Below, one piece after another: positions 7,333 to 16,717 of a stretch of 34,091 bases of DNA. The notes beneath the pieces are model-generated. The model saw only the letters and a list, made by a program, of their open reading frames with translations, was not told where the DNA came from and did no database searches. Each line of letters starts with the position of its first letter. Position 1 is the stretch's first letter. Source of the DNA: Bacteroidales bacterium (GTDB taxonomy: Bacteria > Bacteroidota > Bacteroidia > Bacteroidales > UBA932); assembly GCA_023667095.1 (NCBI GenBank), contig JAMPAT010000031.1, positions 1-34,091 of the forward strand, given 5' to 3'. The translations under genes were made by a program, and so were the position numbers.

Positions 7333-9153
7333 TTACCATCCTGGATTCTGGACGAGCACTCCTCCTTTGCTTCTCTTGATTTCGTCAAGAGGGATAGGGT
7401 AAAGGTAGTTCTTTTCCATGAATGACCTTGGATTGAAGTTCATGCGTGTGTAGAAGCCGTCTTCCTCTGTCCTGTAGGTGTTGAGCTTGGTCATGTTCTT
7501 GTTGAGGGTCTGTACTCCAAGAAGCCAGCGGCAGAGGTCAAAATAACGCTGGCCTTCTGTGCACAGCTCGATACGGCTTTCGCGGCGGATTGCATCGCGA
7601 AGCTTTGTGTAGTTGCCTGCGATGTCAGGATTGCACACTTCAAGGTCAGGGATTCCTGCACGGTTGCGTATCTTGTTGACATATACGAGGATGTCCGGGT
7701 CTGTACCCTTGCTCTGCTCATTCAGCATCTCTGCATAGAGAAGATAGAATTCTGCGAGCCTGAAGATTATCGAAGGACGGTATTTGCTTGATACAAGGCC
7801 AGTACCGTTGCCGAGCTTCCTGTAGTAGCGTTTGTAGACCATGTGGCCTGTATTAGGTTCACCGTCGCCTCGTCCTGCACCGGATGTGCCGCCGTATGCG
7901 AATTCAACACGTTTGCCGCTGGAGGCCCATTTCATTCCTGTAAATGTGACGCTGCTGTAGAAACGTGGTTCGCGGTTGAGGTACATGCCGTAGACATTCT
8001 GTCCGTCAAGCTTGCCCCAGCTGTCCTCATTGTACAGGCTGGAGGCATCCATGAAGCTTTCATCCTTGATAGGCTTTCCGTCAGAGCAGTAGAAGTCATC
8101 CACAAGCTCCTGGACCATATCAATGCCGTTGAGTCCTCCATATTCTCCCCTTGGAGTGGCATGCCCGTCGAATGTTTCCTGGCTCAAGGCTCCCCAGCTG
8201 TTGACTGTCGTCGCCCAGATGATTTCCTTGTTATAATCCTGGAATACATTGTAGAGGTCCTCGGCAGGATTGTCTGTGTCTACAAGTTCGTATCTTCCTG
8301 CTTCTGCATAGTCGAGGAATTCCCTGAGATATTTGACCGCATTGGCTATTTTCTCATCTTTTGTTCCGGCATCAGGGAAGAGTTTCTTTCCGTCTACATT
8401 GGTGAGATTCTGTCCATATTCCCAGCTTCCGTTGAACAGAGGGCTGGCTGCATAGACCCAGAGCTTTGCCCTGTAGGCCATTGCGACTCCCTTGCTCGGG
8501 ACACCGCGCATAAGCTCATTGTCATAGTATGATTCCTGGTACATGTCCTGCATGCATTCGTAAAGTTCATTGTCAATCCATGCAACGACTTCATCCACTG
8601 ATTTCCTTTCAAGGTTAGGCAGGTTGTCGAGCGTGTATGACTTGTCTACGATGGGAACAGGTCCATACATCTCGAAGAGATAGTAGTGGTAGATGGCGCG
8701 CATGAACCTGGCATTTGCCTTGTACAGCCTCATCTCTTCTTCACTGATGCTTGGTGCATCCGGTCCGCCCTCCTCTGTAAGAGGATGCGCCATTTCGAGG
8801 AAGATGTTTGCCTGGCGGATAGAGCCGTATAGCCTTGTCCACCTGTGGTTGTGACCTAACGAGGAGTTCCAGTTGCTGTATTTCCCGTATTTGAGGTGTT
8901 CGCGTGTATAGACCTCGTCAGCATATCCTGTCCATGCGTTTCCCATGGCATTGGTAGCTCCCCATACATTGGAGTAATCCGGCCTGTCCGTAAATATCTG
9001 TCCGTACCATTTCTTTGTACGGTCAACATTGTTGAATATGTTCTCAAAGCTGGAGATTCCTCCAAGCTCGTCAGAGACGTCAAGATAGTCGCATGAAAGC
9101 ATAGAGCATGCAACCACTGCTCCTGTAAGAACTCTTTTAAATATATTTTTCAT
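7333..9153 (-). CDS. susD: SusD/RagB-family outer-membrane glycan-binding lipoprotein
   Basis: 606 residues starting MKNIFKRVLTGAVVACSMLSCDYLDV; the lipobox LSC and the following DYLDV are typical of SusD N-termini. TPR-like helices follow, with segments typical of the family: 'ANIFLEMAH', 'YKANARFMRAIYHYYLFEMYG' and 'GPVPIVDKSYT' near residues 110-180. The usual C-terminal region has 'RPSIIFRLAEFYLLYAE' near residue 465, 'INKIRNRAG'-like VNKIRNRAGIPDL, 'RRESRIELCTEGQRYFDLCRW' and the ending YLYPIPLDEI. Known role: it sits as a lid over the SusC transporter and binds oligosaccharide at the cell surface. Its start is 14 bp after the susC stop, as expected for a co-transcribed pair. The gene symbol denotes the homologue family, not the starch system. 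Confidence 0.97.
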   Translation of the reverse strand: MKNIFKRVLTGAVVACSMLSCDYLDVSDELGGISSFENIFNNVDRTKKWYGQIFTDRPDYSNVWGATNAMGNAWTGYADEVYTREHLKYGKYSNWNSSLGHNHRWTRLYGSIRQANIFLEMAHPLTEEGGPDAPSISEEEMRLYKANARFMRAIYHYYLFEMYGPVPIVDKSYTLDNLPNLERKSVDEVVAWIDNELYECMQDMYQESYYDNELMRGVPSKGVAMAYRAKLWVYAASPLFNGSWEYGQNLTNVDGKKLFPDAGTKDEKIANAVKYLREFLDYAEAGRYELVDTDNPAEDLYNVFQDYNKEIIWATTVNSWGALSQETFDGHATPRGEYGGLNGIDMVQELVDDFYCSDGKPIKDESFMDASSLYNEDSWGKLDGQNVYGMYLNREPRFYSSVTFTGMKWASSGKRVEFAYGGTSGAGRGDGEPNTGHMVYKRYYRKLGNGTGLVSSKYRPSIIFRLAEFYLLYAEMLNEQSKGTDPDILVYVNKIRNRAGIPDLEVCNPDIAGNYTKLRDAIRRESRIELCTEGQRYFDLCRWLLGVQTLNKNMTKLNTYRTEEDGFYTRMNFNPRSFMEKNYLYPIPLDEIKRSKGGVLVQNPGW

Positions 9154-9167
9154 ATCCAGTCTTGTCT

Positions 9168-12100
9168 TTAGAAGTTAACTTCAACTCCGATGGAGAACGA
9201 GTGTGACATAGGGTAGCTTACACCCTTGTTCCTGTTGCCCTGCTCCGGATCCCAGAATTTAATCTTGTCAAATACGGCGAGGTTCTCACCAAGCAGATAG
9301 ATACGTACTCCACTGAGCCTTATTGCCCTGAGGGCCTTTTCAGGAAGGATGTATCCGATCTCTACGTTCTTCAGGCGCAGGAAGCTTCCGTCACGGAGCC
9401 ACCATGTGCTTGGCTCGTCATTGATGCTGTTGCCGTATCCGACATGGAGCCTTGGCGAGAATACATCCTGGCTCGGGTTGTCCTCTGTCCATCTGTCAAG
9501 GAATGCTGTACGGTAATTGCCTTTGTCTACACCCCAGTTGAATGGCCAGAAAGTGCTGTTGCCTTCTGCAAGAAGAATCGAGGTGTTGGCTACTCCGGAG
9601 AAGAATACGCTGGCGTACAGTCCTTTCCATTCTGCATTGAACCCGAATCCATAGTTGATTTCAGGGGTTTTGTACGGATGGCCGATACCCCTTACCTTGT
9701 CATTGGAGTCGATTACGCCGTCATTGTTCATGTCGACATACTTGATGTCTCCTGGGCCGATGATGCCTCCGAGTGCAGGAACAGGCATTCCCGGACGCAG
9801 CTCGTAGCTGTATGTGCCGTTGTCATTCATTGACTTGATGAAATCGTCCTCGGTGTACAGGCGTTCAGCAATATATAGCAGCTGTTCGTTGATACGTGTG
9901 CCTGTTACCCTCTGGTATTCCTCTGTAGGCGGAAGTTCATCGATTTCAAGGACCTTGTTGCGTGCAAATGTGAATGTGCCGCGTGCACTGAGCTTCCAGT
10001 CTCCGAATCGCTTGCTCATGTCAATGCTTGCATCCACTCCCTGGTTCAGTACCTTTCCGTAGTTTTGCCAAGGCTTTTCGTGGAAACCGGCATATCCCGG
10101 AATCGTGTTTCTCTGGAGAAGGATGCTGGAGCGTATGTTGTAGAAGTAGTCTGCCTGGATCTGGATTGCCCTGTCGAAGAATGCGAGGTCAAGCCCGACG
10201 TTTGTCTTGTCCTCGATTTCCCATCCGAGTGTCTCGTTGACAAACTGGAGATCGTAGATACCGGCACCGAGTCCGTTGGTTGCACCGTTGCTTCCTATTC
10301 CCTGGTTAAACGTATGGCCGCTCTGGGAGAAAGTCGCACGGTAGAGGAAACGGCTTGTGCCTGTGTCGTCGTTTCCTGTACGGCCGAATGAAGCACGTAT
10401 CTTTGCAGAACTGAGGACATCCTTTACGGACTGTGGATACCATTTCTCATTTGATATAACATAGCTGGCACCGACAGCCGGGAAGAATCCGAAACGCTGT
10501 TTCTTTGCGAATGTCTCACTTCCTGTGTAACCGAAGTTCGCCTCGATGAAATAGCGGTTGTCGTATCCGTATGTGATACGTCCGACAAGTCCCTGTTTCC
10601 TGTACTGGAGTACATTGTCGTCCCTCTGCTCCTCTTTCTGGTTGTAGAGTACCATTGCACCTACTGCATGCTTTCCTGCAAATACATTGTTGTACTGCAA
10701 TGCTGCCTCTATGTATATCTTGCGGTTGTAGCCGTTGCTTACGAATGCTATCTGCTGCACATCAGGAGAACCTGCATATACCTGGTTGAGGATGAGCTGG
10801 CCTGTCTCCGGGTCGCGTCCTGTAGCATGGTATTTCGAAGGCCCGTAGTTACGGAGCTTTGATACGCCGCTTTCAAGGTCGAAGCTGACTGCAGCCCTTG
10901 CACTGAGACCCTTGGTGATGAACTTGAGATCCTGGTTCAGGTTTACCTTTGACTGGATCTTGGCTGTATGTTCCCGCCTGTAGCCCTGCTGGTAGAGCAT
11001 GTAGTACGGGTTACGGTTGTTGGCATCAGTCTCTTTTTCGTATGTGGATACTGAACCGTCGCTGTAGACCATAGGGAAGAGATGAGGCGGTGTGTGCAGC
11101 ATGAATACGAATACATCATCAGGGGAGCGGTTCGCGGTCCTTCTCATGGTATACTGTCCTGCAAGGTCAATGCTGAGCTGTGTTGTCTTGCTGACTTTCA
11201 GGTCAATGTTGCTTCTGAGGTTGAACCGGTCGTATGAGAAGTTGCTGTTGTATTTCGATTCCGGGTTCTGCTTGAAGACACCGTCTTTCTGCTGGTAGCC
11301 GGCTGATACGAAATATTTTGCATTTTCTGCACCTCCGCGGAAATTCAGTGTATACCTCTGTCCGTGTACTGTCTGGGCAATGAGGTCTGTCCACTGTGAG
11401 TTAGGGTAGAGGTCCGGGTCTGCACCTGATTCATAGAGGCTGATCAGTTCATCCGAATACTTCTGGTCCATGCCGTCATTGTAGCAAGCTTCGTTGGCAA
11501 GCTTCATGTAGTCCCATGAATCAACAAACTGTGGAAGCCTGTAAGGGACTGAGAGGTTCTGCTCTATGCGGAGCTGAATCTTAGGCTTTGAAATCTGGCC
11601 TCGCTTGGTTGTCACAATGATTACTCCGTTGGCTCCCTCTGCACCGTACATGGCTGTTGCCGCAGCGTCTTTCAGGAGGCTGAAGCTCTCGATTTCATCT
11701 GCATCGAGGTCTGAGATTGAACGTGGGACACCGTCGACAAGGACGAGCGGTGATGTGCCTCCCTTGAAGGAACTGACACCGCGTATCCAGAATTCTGCAT
11801 CGTCGCGTCCAGGCTCGGAGTTCCTCTGGACTGCAATAAGTCCCGGGAGCTGTCCCTGTATGCTGGATGTGATGTTGGTTGATGTGACTTTAAGGTCATC
11901 GGTTGTGATTGTGGAAAGGGAACTGACCACCGCCTGTCTCTTCTGTGCACCGTATGCCACAACTACGGCCTCTTCAGCCATAAGGGCATCCGGGACAAGC
12001 TGGACATTGAGCGTATTCCCTGCCTTTGGTGTAACGGTCTTCTCAAGAAAGCCGATGAAGCTGAATGTAAGCTGGTCTTTGGGAGCGATGTCAATGACAT

Positions 12101-12296
12101 ACATACCGTCAAGGTTGGTGGTAGTTCCCACTTCCGTTCCCTTGATGTAGACGTATGCACCTGGCAATGGCCCTCCATTCTCGTCTGTGACGGTTCCGGT
12201 GATTCGCCGTTTACCGCCGTCCTGTGCATTTGCACTGTATAGACCATTTGAGATCAACAGTGTAATGAACATCAGAAATCTGTAAAATCCTTTCAT
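9168..12296 (-). CDS. susC: SusC/RagA-family TonB-dependent oligosaccharide transporter
   Basis: 1042 residues with a signal peptide (MKGFYRFLMFITLLISNGLY, cleavage near ANAQ). A carboxypeptidase-like regulatory domain follows (ITGTVTDENGGPLPGAYVYI to about residue 110), then the TonB-box/plug region (EEAVVVAYGAQKRQAVVSS and the SusC signature ATAMYGAEGANGVIIVTTKR near residue 215), then an outer-membrane beta barrel ending in a C-terminal Phe (SIGVEVNF). Known role: energy-dependent uptake of oligosaccharides across the outer membrane with SusD. It lies 20 bp after the second GH105 gene and 14 bp before susD, in one leftward operon. Unusually, the enzymes (GH43, GH105 pair) precede susCD in this operon rather than follow it. 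Confidence 0.98.
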   Translation of the reverse strand: MKGFYRFLMFITLLISNGLYSANAQDGGKRRITGTVTDENGGPLPGAYVYIKGTEVGTTTNLDGMYVIDIAPKDQLTFSFIGFLEKTVTPKAGNTLNVQLVPDALMAEEAVVVAYGAQKRQAVVSSLSTITTDDLKVTSTNITSSIQGQLPGLIAVQRNSEPGRDDAEFWIRGVSSFKGGTSPLVLVDGVPRSISDLDADEIESFSLLKDAAATAMYGAEGANGVIIVTTKRGQISKPKIQLRIEQNLSVPYRLPQFVDSWDYMKLANEACYNDGMDQKYSDELISLYESGADPDLYPNSQWTDLIAQTVHGQRYTLNFRGGAENAKYFVSAGYQQKDGVFKQNPESKYNSNFSYDRFNLRSNIDLKVSKTTQLSIDLAGQYTMRRTANRSPDDVFVFMLHTPPHLFPMVYSDGSVSTYEKETDANNRNPYYMLYQQGYRREHTAKIQSKVNLNQDLKFITKGLSARAAVSFDLESGVSKLRNYGPSKYHATGRDPETGQLILNQVYAGSPDVQQIAFVSNGYNRKIYIEAALQYNNVFAGKHAVGAMVLYNQKEEQRDDNVLQYRKQGLVGRITYGYDNRYFIEANFGYTGSETFAKKQRFGFFPAVGASYVISNEKWYPQSVKDVLSSAKIRASFGRTGNDDTGTSRFLYRATFSQSGHTFNQGIGSNGATNGLGAGIYDLQFVNETLGWEIEDKTNVGLDLAFFDRAIQIQADYFYNIRSSILLQRNTIPGYAGFHEKPWQNYGKVLNQGVDASIDMSKRFGDWKLSARGTFTFARNKVLEIDELPPTEEYQRVTGTRINEQLLYIAERLYTEDDFIKSMNDNGTYSYELRPGMPVPALGGIIGPGDIKYVDMNNDGVIDSNDKVRGIGHPYKTPEINYGFGFNAEWKGLYASVFFSGVANTSILLAEGNSTFWPFNWGVDKGNYRTAFLDRWTEDNPSQDVFSPRLHVGYGNSINDEPSTWWLRDGSFLRLKNVEIGYILPEKALRAIRLSGVRIYLLGENLAVFDKIKFWDPEQGNRNKGVSYPMSHSFSIGVEVNF

Positions 12297-12316
12297 TGGA
12301 CTGTTAGTTTATAGGG

Positions 12317-13825
12317 TTATTGATTTGTAATGAAATCCAAAGCTGTTCCGGCTTCGTATCCATTTGCTATTTCAGTGAGTGCAGTGGCGCACCATAGCAT
12401 TCCTGCCTGTCCGTGTGTGTCGCCTGCGTAGCGTTTCCTGTCACGGTAGTGCTGTTCAGTGCTCCCAGTGCCTGTTCCTTCACAGACTTCACGGATATCA
12501 TAGTTCGGATTCAGGTAGAACATCAGGGCATTCCATGCCTTGCGGGCTGCAGCACCGTATTTTACGCTGTCAAGCCAGCCGTTCTTGACACCTGTCATGA
12601 ATGCGTATGTGAACATTGCTGTACCTGATGTTTCGGACCATAGGCTTGTCCTGTCTATCAGCTGTGCCCACATTCCGGTGGGCTGCTGGTATTTGAGCAG
12701 GGAGGCCATCATTGTCTCATATTCCTTGCGGAGCTGTGCGGCCTCAGCCTTGTAGGAAGGGTTTTCTCCTATGATCTTAAGCATCTCCGGCATTCCTACT
12801 GCCATCCATCCGTTTCCGCGTGCCCAGAAGAACTTTGCATCAGGTGAGTGCCAGTACAGGCCGTCAGAACCTTGTATCTTCTCTATGTAGAGCTTCATTT
12901 CGCGGACAGCACGGTCCAGGTACCTGTTTTCGTTGTTTGTCTTGGCTGGCCACCACGGGTCTGTGTTGTATGACGGGTCATCCTTTGTCGCCTGGTATGC
13001 CTGTATCTGCAGTGCGGTAATCATGAACATGTCATCTATCCAGAGACGTGTCTGCCATGAATATCCGTCCTTGATGTAGCTCTCCCACTTTTTCCAGTCC
13101 CCGTCGCTCATCTTGAACAGGGTGCTGGTATGGTTATACTGCGGACTGCTGAACCTTGCATCGAATTCTGCCCTTGTAAGCGGATTCCACTGGTTGTCTG
13201 CATATTGAAGGCCGAAATCAAGGTATTCCTTCCTTGACTGCCTCCATGTAACTCCTTCATATTTTTCATCATCCATTATGGAGGCGATGTGGAGTGAGAC
13301 AGCACCGAATATGTAGTAGTCTACACGGTTGCTTTCATGTCTCCAGAGAAGGTCTGTGAACAGGGGCAGGGAATTGCCCTTTGAGTCTGTATATCTGGCC
13401 TTTCCTGTTATGACATCGTCATATTTGTCAACCAGTCCCTGGATAAGTCCTATGGCCTCATCCCTGGCTTCGTCATCCCCTTTCAGGATTGCGTTGTCAA
13501 CTGCTGCCTCAAGGAACCAGAAGCTTCCGAGATAGGCACATACATCGGGGTATGTGACGAAAGAACTCGGCTGCTTGCCTGCGTCTGTGCGTCCCCAGTT
13601 CGACTGAGGGATCGCGATGAATCTCCTTACAAGGTTCTTTCCGCATTCTAACGGCTCTGCCTTTCCCTCAAAATTGACAAGCTCGGATTCACCTGACTGT
13701 ACCGGAGGCTCGCCATTGCCGTAATTGCCTCCGTTCAGCGGAGGATATCCCTTCTGGGTGGAGCACCCGGAAAGGAATATCACCGCAGCACTTGCGAGGG
13801 ACAGTATGTGTAAATGTCTTGCCAT
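12317..13825 (-). CDS. GH105 unsaturated glucuronyl/galacturonyl hydrolase, lipoprotein, second copy
   Basis: 502 residues starting MARHLHILSLASAAVIFLSGCS with a lipobox (LSGC), so it is probably lipid-anchored. An (alpha/alpha)6-barrel GH105 pattern follows: YPDVCAYLGSFWF, VDYYIFGAVSLH, YSWQTRLWIDDMFMITALQ (Asp264/265 in the segment carrying the family's general acid), FFWARGNGWMAVGMPEML, ETSGTAMFTYAFMTGVKNGWL and CEGTGTGS. Known: GH105 removes 4,5-unsaturated uronic acids from oligosaccharides produced by lyases, using vinyl-ether hydration. It is a close paralogue of the gene 12 bp upstream, with insertions near residues 100-230 (e.g. around VDKYDDVITGKARYTDSKGN). The pair suggests two different unsaturated products, or two compartments. 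Substrate within the family is undetermined. Confidence 0.92.
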   Translation of the reverse strand: MARHLHILSLASAAVIFLSGCSTQKGYPPLNGGNYGNGEPPVQSGESELVNFEGKAEPLECGKNLVRRFIAIPQSNWGRTDAGKQPSSFVTYPDVCAYLGSFWFLEAAVDNAILKGDDEARDEAIGLIQGLVDKYDDVITGKARYTDSKGNSLPLFTDLLWRHESNRVDYYIFGAVSLHIASIMDDEKYEGVTWRQSRKEYLDFGLQYADNQWNPLTRAEFDARFSSPQYNHTSTLFKMSDGDWKKWESYIKDGYSWQTRLWIDDMFMITALQIQAYQATKDDPSYNTDPWWPAKTNNENRYLDRAVREMKLYIEKIQGSDGLYWHSPDAKFFWARGNGWMAVGMPEMLKIIGENPSYKAEAAQLRKEYETMMASLLKYQQPTGMWAQLIDRTSLWSETSGTAMFTYAFMTGVKNGWLDSVKYGAAARKAWNALMFYLNPNYDIREVCEGTGTGSTEQHYRDRKRYAGDTHGQAGMLWCATALTEIANGYEAGTALDFITNQ

Positions 13826-13837
13826 GTGCCGCCACTG

Positions 13838-15004
13838 TTATTTTACCTTGTATGGCTTGACATCTCCGGCGAGGGCCTGGCAGCACCAGATCATTGCTGC
13901 CTGTCCGTGAAGGTCACCTGTCAGCCTCCTGCGGTTCTGGTACCATGAGAAGTCGTTCTTTGCCCCGGTACCCTCACATACATTGCGGAGTTCCCAGTTT
14001 TCGTCAAGGTATGAAAGAAGCCTCAGATATCCTTTGCGGGCAGCTTCACCATAGACTTTCCTGTCAAGCCAGCCGTTCTTCACACCGACGATGAACGCAT
14101 ATGTGAACATAGCTGTGCATGAAGTCTCCTTCCATGAATCAGGATTGTCTATGAGCTGGTGCCACATTCCGTCATAGTCCTGGTAGCGCAGCAGGGTGGA
14201 CATCATTAGCCTGTATGCCTCCTCGATGCGTGGACGGTACTCGCTGTCCTTAGGCATAAGCCTCAGCATCTCTGCCATCCCGACTGCCATCCAGCCGTCT
14301 CCACGTCCCCAGAAATAAGGTGTCCCTGTGTGGTGGTAGAACAGTCCGTTCGGACGCTGTATCTTGTCGAGGTACAGGACCATTTCCTCGGCTGCCCGGT
14401 CTATGTATTTCCTGTCACCTGTCACCTGGTAGGCTTCTGCCTGCAGCTCCGTAATCATGAACATGTCATCTACCCATAGGCGTGTCTGCCATGAGTATCC
14501 CTTGTCACACCATCCCTGCTGCTCCGCAGTCAGGTTTTCAAGGGTTGTGCTCCACTGCATATCGGCATATTTGAGGCCGAGCTCGAGGTATCTCCTGTCC
14601 CCCGTCCTTTTGTACAGTTCGAGGGGAACTGCGCCGAATACATAGAAGTCAACTACATTGTGTGCCTTTGGACGCATTTCAGGCTGCAGATGCTTCTGCT
14701 CCCCGAAGAGAGGCTCGAAACGGTCCACAAGCCCCTGGTACAGTCCATCGTTTCCTGTGGCATTTGCAAACCAGATTGAGCCGAGCCATGCACAGACATC
14801 CGGGTATGTGACCAGGGTTACCTTATATTTGGACCTTGTGTCCCCCCAATGGGAATGCGGAGTTTCAAGATAGTGCTCCACAAGCTTCTGTCCAACCTCT
14901 TCCGGCTGGCATCCCTCCGGGAAGTTCCTGATGTCCCAGCTCTTCTGTGCAAAACACATTGAACAGATGAATGCAAATAGTGCAATAAGTGAAATCTTTT
15001 TCAT
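13838..15004 (-). CDS. GH105 unsaturated glucuronyl/galacturonyl hydrolase, periplasmic, first copy
   Basis: 388 residues from the ATG at 15004 (MKKISLIALFAFICSMCFAQ); an in-frame ATG at 15013 adds MIF and is less likely. The signal peptide most likely ends at CFA-Q, so a soluble periplasmic enzyme is predicted; the Cys residues lack a good lipobox, in contrast with its lipoprotein paralogue. GH105 signatures are YPDVCAWLGSIWFANA, VVDFYVFGAVPLELY, YSWQTRLWVDDMFMITELQ (Asp179/180 in this numbering), YFWGRGDGWMAVGMAEML and ETSCTAMFTYAFIVGVKNGWL. Length matches typical GH105 proteins (~370-400). Known role: hydrolysis of the unsaturated uronic acid left at the non-reducing end by a polysaccharide lyase. 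No such lyase is visible in the window. The gene sits between BACON-GH43 and the second GH105 with short gaps (46 and 12 bp). Confidence 0.93.
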   Translation of the reverse strand: MKKISLIALFAFICSMCFAQKSWDIRNFPEGCQPEEVGQKLVEHYLETPHSHWGDTRSKYKVTLVTYPDVCAWLGSIWFANATGNDGLYQGLVDRFEPLFGEQKHLQPEMRPKAHNVVDFYVFGAVPLELYKRTGDRRYLELGLKYADMQWSTTLENLTAEQQGWCDKGYSWQTRLWVDDMFMITELQAEAYQVTGDRKYIDRAAEEMVLYLDKIQRPNGLFYHHTGTPYFWGRGDGWMAVGMAEMLRLMPKDSEYRPRIEEAYRLMMSTLLRYQDYDGMWHQLIDNPDSWKETSCTAMFTYAFIVGVKNGWLDRKVYGEAARKGYLRLLSYLDENWELRNVCEGTGAKNDFSWYQNRRRLTGDLHGQAAMIWCCQALAGDVKPYKVK

Positions 15005-15049
15005 AAATATCATGTCTAATTCCTGTTTTTACCTATGTGGCGGAGCCTG

Positions 15050-16531
15050 CTATTTAGGTTCTCCTGACGGAACCTCTATCTCTTCCTGCCATCCTGCAGG
15101 CTTGCCGAAATCAGGCGTCCCGTCCTCTTTCCATGTGAATTTCTGTACGAAGCAGTCCCTGTTGTCCCATCCGCTGTCCTTGTACCTCTTGACATGGTAG
15201 ACAATCCAGTCCTCGGTGCCGTCGTACGATTTTGTGAAGGTGTTGTGTCCCACTCCATGTACGCCTCCGATGTGCATTGTCGAGGCATTCTGTGCATTGT
15301 CTGCGTTAGGGTTGTCCGATTTTGAGACATTGTCGCATCTCCAGAAAGTATAGTTTGAAGACTTCTTCCAGTTTGATGCAACCATAGGGTCGTTCTTTGC
15401 AGGGTCTGTGAGGTCAAGCTCCAGCCATCCGAGCCTGTATTCCTTGGTCCATGAACCGTTTGCGGAATATACGCAGAAGAGCTTGGTCTTTTCCGGATTG
15501 AAAATCATCGCAGGCCCTTCGTTGATGCTGCTGTTGGCTGTCTCCCATGCAAGCTCTGCCTTTGAAATCTGTACGCGCGGACAGTTGATTGTGTAAGGGT
15601 TGTCCATTGTCGCTATATACAGTCCCTGGTTGCCGTTTGTCTTGGACTGGTTTCCTGACCAGATTGCATAGAGCTGCTCACCGACCTTGACTACAGTCAT
15701 GTCGATTGCATAGATTGTGTTGTCTGCAGTCAGCTTGCCTCCTTCCTTCCAGTTCCTGAAGTCTTCTTCATTGCCTGTGAATATGAGGCCCATGTCCTCC
15801 CATTTTCCTGTAGTAGGGTCTGCATCCTTGCAGCGGAGCACTCCGGTCCTCTGTGTGCCGTAGCTTCCTCCAGTCTCGCTTGTCGGGCGTCCTGCGGCAT
15901 AGTATATATACCATACTCCGTCAATCCTGTGCAGCTCCGGTGCCCACAGGTTGGCCCTGTTCCATACCTTTGTGGCCCCGTCATTAGGACAACTCCATAC
16001 TGTCTTTGTCCCTCCGAGGCTGGTCAGCTTGTTTGACTTGCCGAGGTTTACACCGCTGCCGTTTGACTTGCACGCATAGTAATGTACGCTGTTTCCTTCG
16101 GCTTCCCTCCAGACATAAGGGTCAGGCATAGGCATGAAGACGGGGTTCTTGAATGTCCTTGCACCCTGCTTTATGGTCACCTTTACCGGGATTGTCCCGT
16201 CTGCGGCAAACCTTATGGTCCCGGTTCTTTCTTCGCCCGGAGTCCCTTCCTGGTCTGCGTAGTTGCTTCCATATTCGATGATGACATTCCTGTTGCCCTC
16301 ACCTTCAGTTACATTTGCCTTTATCCAGTCTGCCTGTGGCTGGACTGTCCATTTCGTATTTGAAGTCACGTAGACTTCGAATGAGCCAGCCTTGTTGTTG
16401 ACCAGCTTTTCACCGATGCTGACCTTGATGGACGGCTTCTGGGGGCCGGCCTCTGTCTGTGCCTTTCCGCAGCTGCAGCTGACAGCAAATATGCATAGGG
16501 TGATAATCAGGATGTTGTAAAGTCTCTCCAT
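15050..16531 (-). CDS. BACON-GH43 lipoprotein (arabinofuranosidase/xylosidase-type)
   Basis: 493 residues from the ATG at 16531 (MERLYNILIITLCIFAVSCSC, lipobox AVSC); the longer frame from 16606 would prepend sequence covering the promoter. Residues ~35-125 are a BACON domain (VTSNTKWTVQPQADWI, then GEGNRNVIIEY, then GTIPVKVTIKQGA). The GH43 five-bladed propeller follows, with all three catalytic acids visible: Asp137 (MPDPYVWRE, base), Asp277 (YAIDMTV) and Glu338 (INEGPAM, acid). WAPELHRIDGVWYIYYAAG is a typical blade sequence. Known: GH43 enzymes release arabinofuranose, xylose or galactose. Inferred: a surface exo-enzyme trimming side chains. It is the first gene of the leftward operon and lies directly downstream of the repeat-containing promoter. 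Subfamily was not determined. Confidence 0.92.
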   Translation of the reverse strand: MERLYNILIITLCIFAVSCSCGKAQTEAGPQKPSIKVSIGEKLVNNKAGSFEVYVTSNTKWTVQPQADWIKANVTEGEGNRNVIIEYGSNYADQEGTPGEERTGTIRFAADGTIPVKVTIKQGARTFKNPVFMPMPDPYVWREAEGNSVHYYACKSNGSGVNLGKSNKLTSLGGTKTVWSCPNDGATKVWNRANLWAPELHRIDGVWYIYYAAGRPTSETGGSYGTQRTGVLRCKDADPTTGKWEDMGLIFTGNEEDFRNWKEGGKLTADNTIYAIDMTVVKVGEQLYAIWSGNQSKTNGNQGLYIATMDNPYTINCPRVQISKAELAWETANSSINEGPAMIFNPEKTKLFCVYSANGSWTKEYRLGWLELDLTDPAKNDPMVASNWKKSSNYTFWRCDNVSKSDNPNADNAQNASTMHIGGVHGVGHNTFTKSYDGTEDWIVYHVKRYKDSGWDNRDCFVQKFTWKEDGTPDFGKPAGWQEEIEVPSGEPK

Positions 16532-16595
16532 ATCTAAAGTATATAAAAATTGGCTATGTGTATATGCACAATAACTATGTGTCATTCTATGACTG

Positions 16596-16653
16596 CAAAG
16601 GAACACAATGCATTCGTGAAAATTTTCTCAAATATTGGCAGAATTGTCTCAAA
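16596..16653 (-). promoter_or_regulatory. Promoter with 21-bp-spaced direct repeat for the leftward PUL operon (candidate HTCS operator)
   Basis: On the minus strand TTTGAGACA (16653-16645) is followed 21 bp later by TTTGAGAAA (16632-16624), and then by TTCCTTTG (16603-16596) at the -7 position. The GH43 start lies 65 bp beyond. The distance from the second repeat to the -7 box (29 bp, start to start) is identical to that at the GH115 promoter. The upstream repeat shares 12 identical bases (ATTTGAGACAAT) between the two sites. The boxes lie in the intergenic region shared with the divergent HTCS gene. Confidence 0.72.
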
Positions 16654-16688
16654 TGCCACAGGAGTCGGCTTATACCTTAAATAATAGC

Positions 16689-16696
16689 TATATTTG
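16689..16696 (+). promoter_or_regulatory. -7 element of the HTCS operon promoter
   Basis: TATATTTG matches TAnnTTTG perfectly and lies 22 bp before the chosen HTCS ATG (16718). No convincing TTTG -33 box is present 19-21 bp upstream, so the promoter may be weak or need an activator. It diverges from the leftward operon promoter, with the repeat boxes between them. Confidence 0.5.
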
Positions 16697-16717
16697 TATC
16701 AGTCAAAACGAGATGCC

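Noticed and set aside
7843..8532. Long plus-strand open frame (229 codons) opposite susD
   Set aside because: Antisense shadow of a clear SusD gene; the Cys/Val-rich translation has no domain sense.
15321..15329. Single plus-strand TTTGAGACA inside the GH43 gene
   Set aside because: No second copy lies 21 bp away and no -7 box follows; it is inside a conserved coding region, so it is treated as chance.
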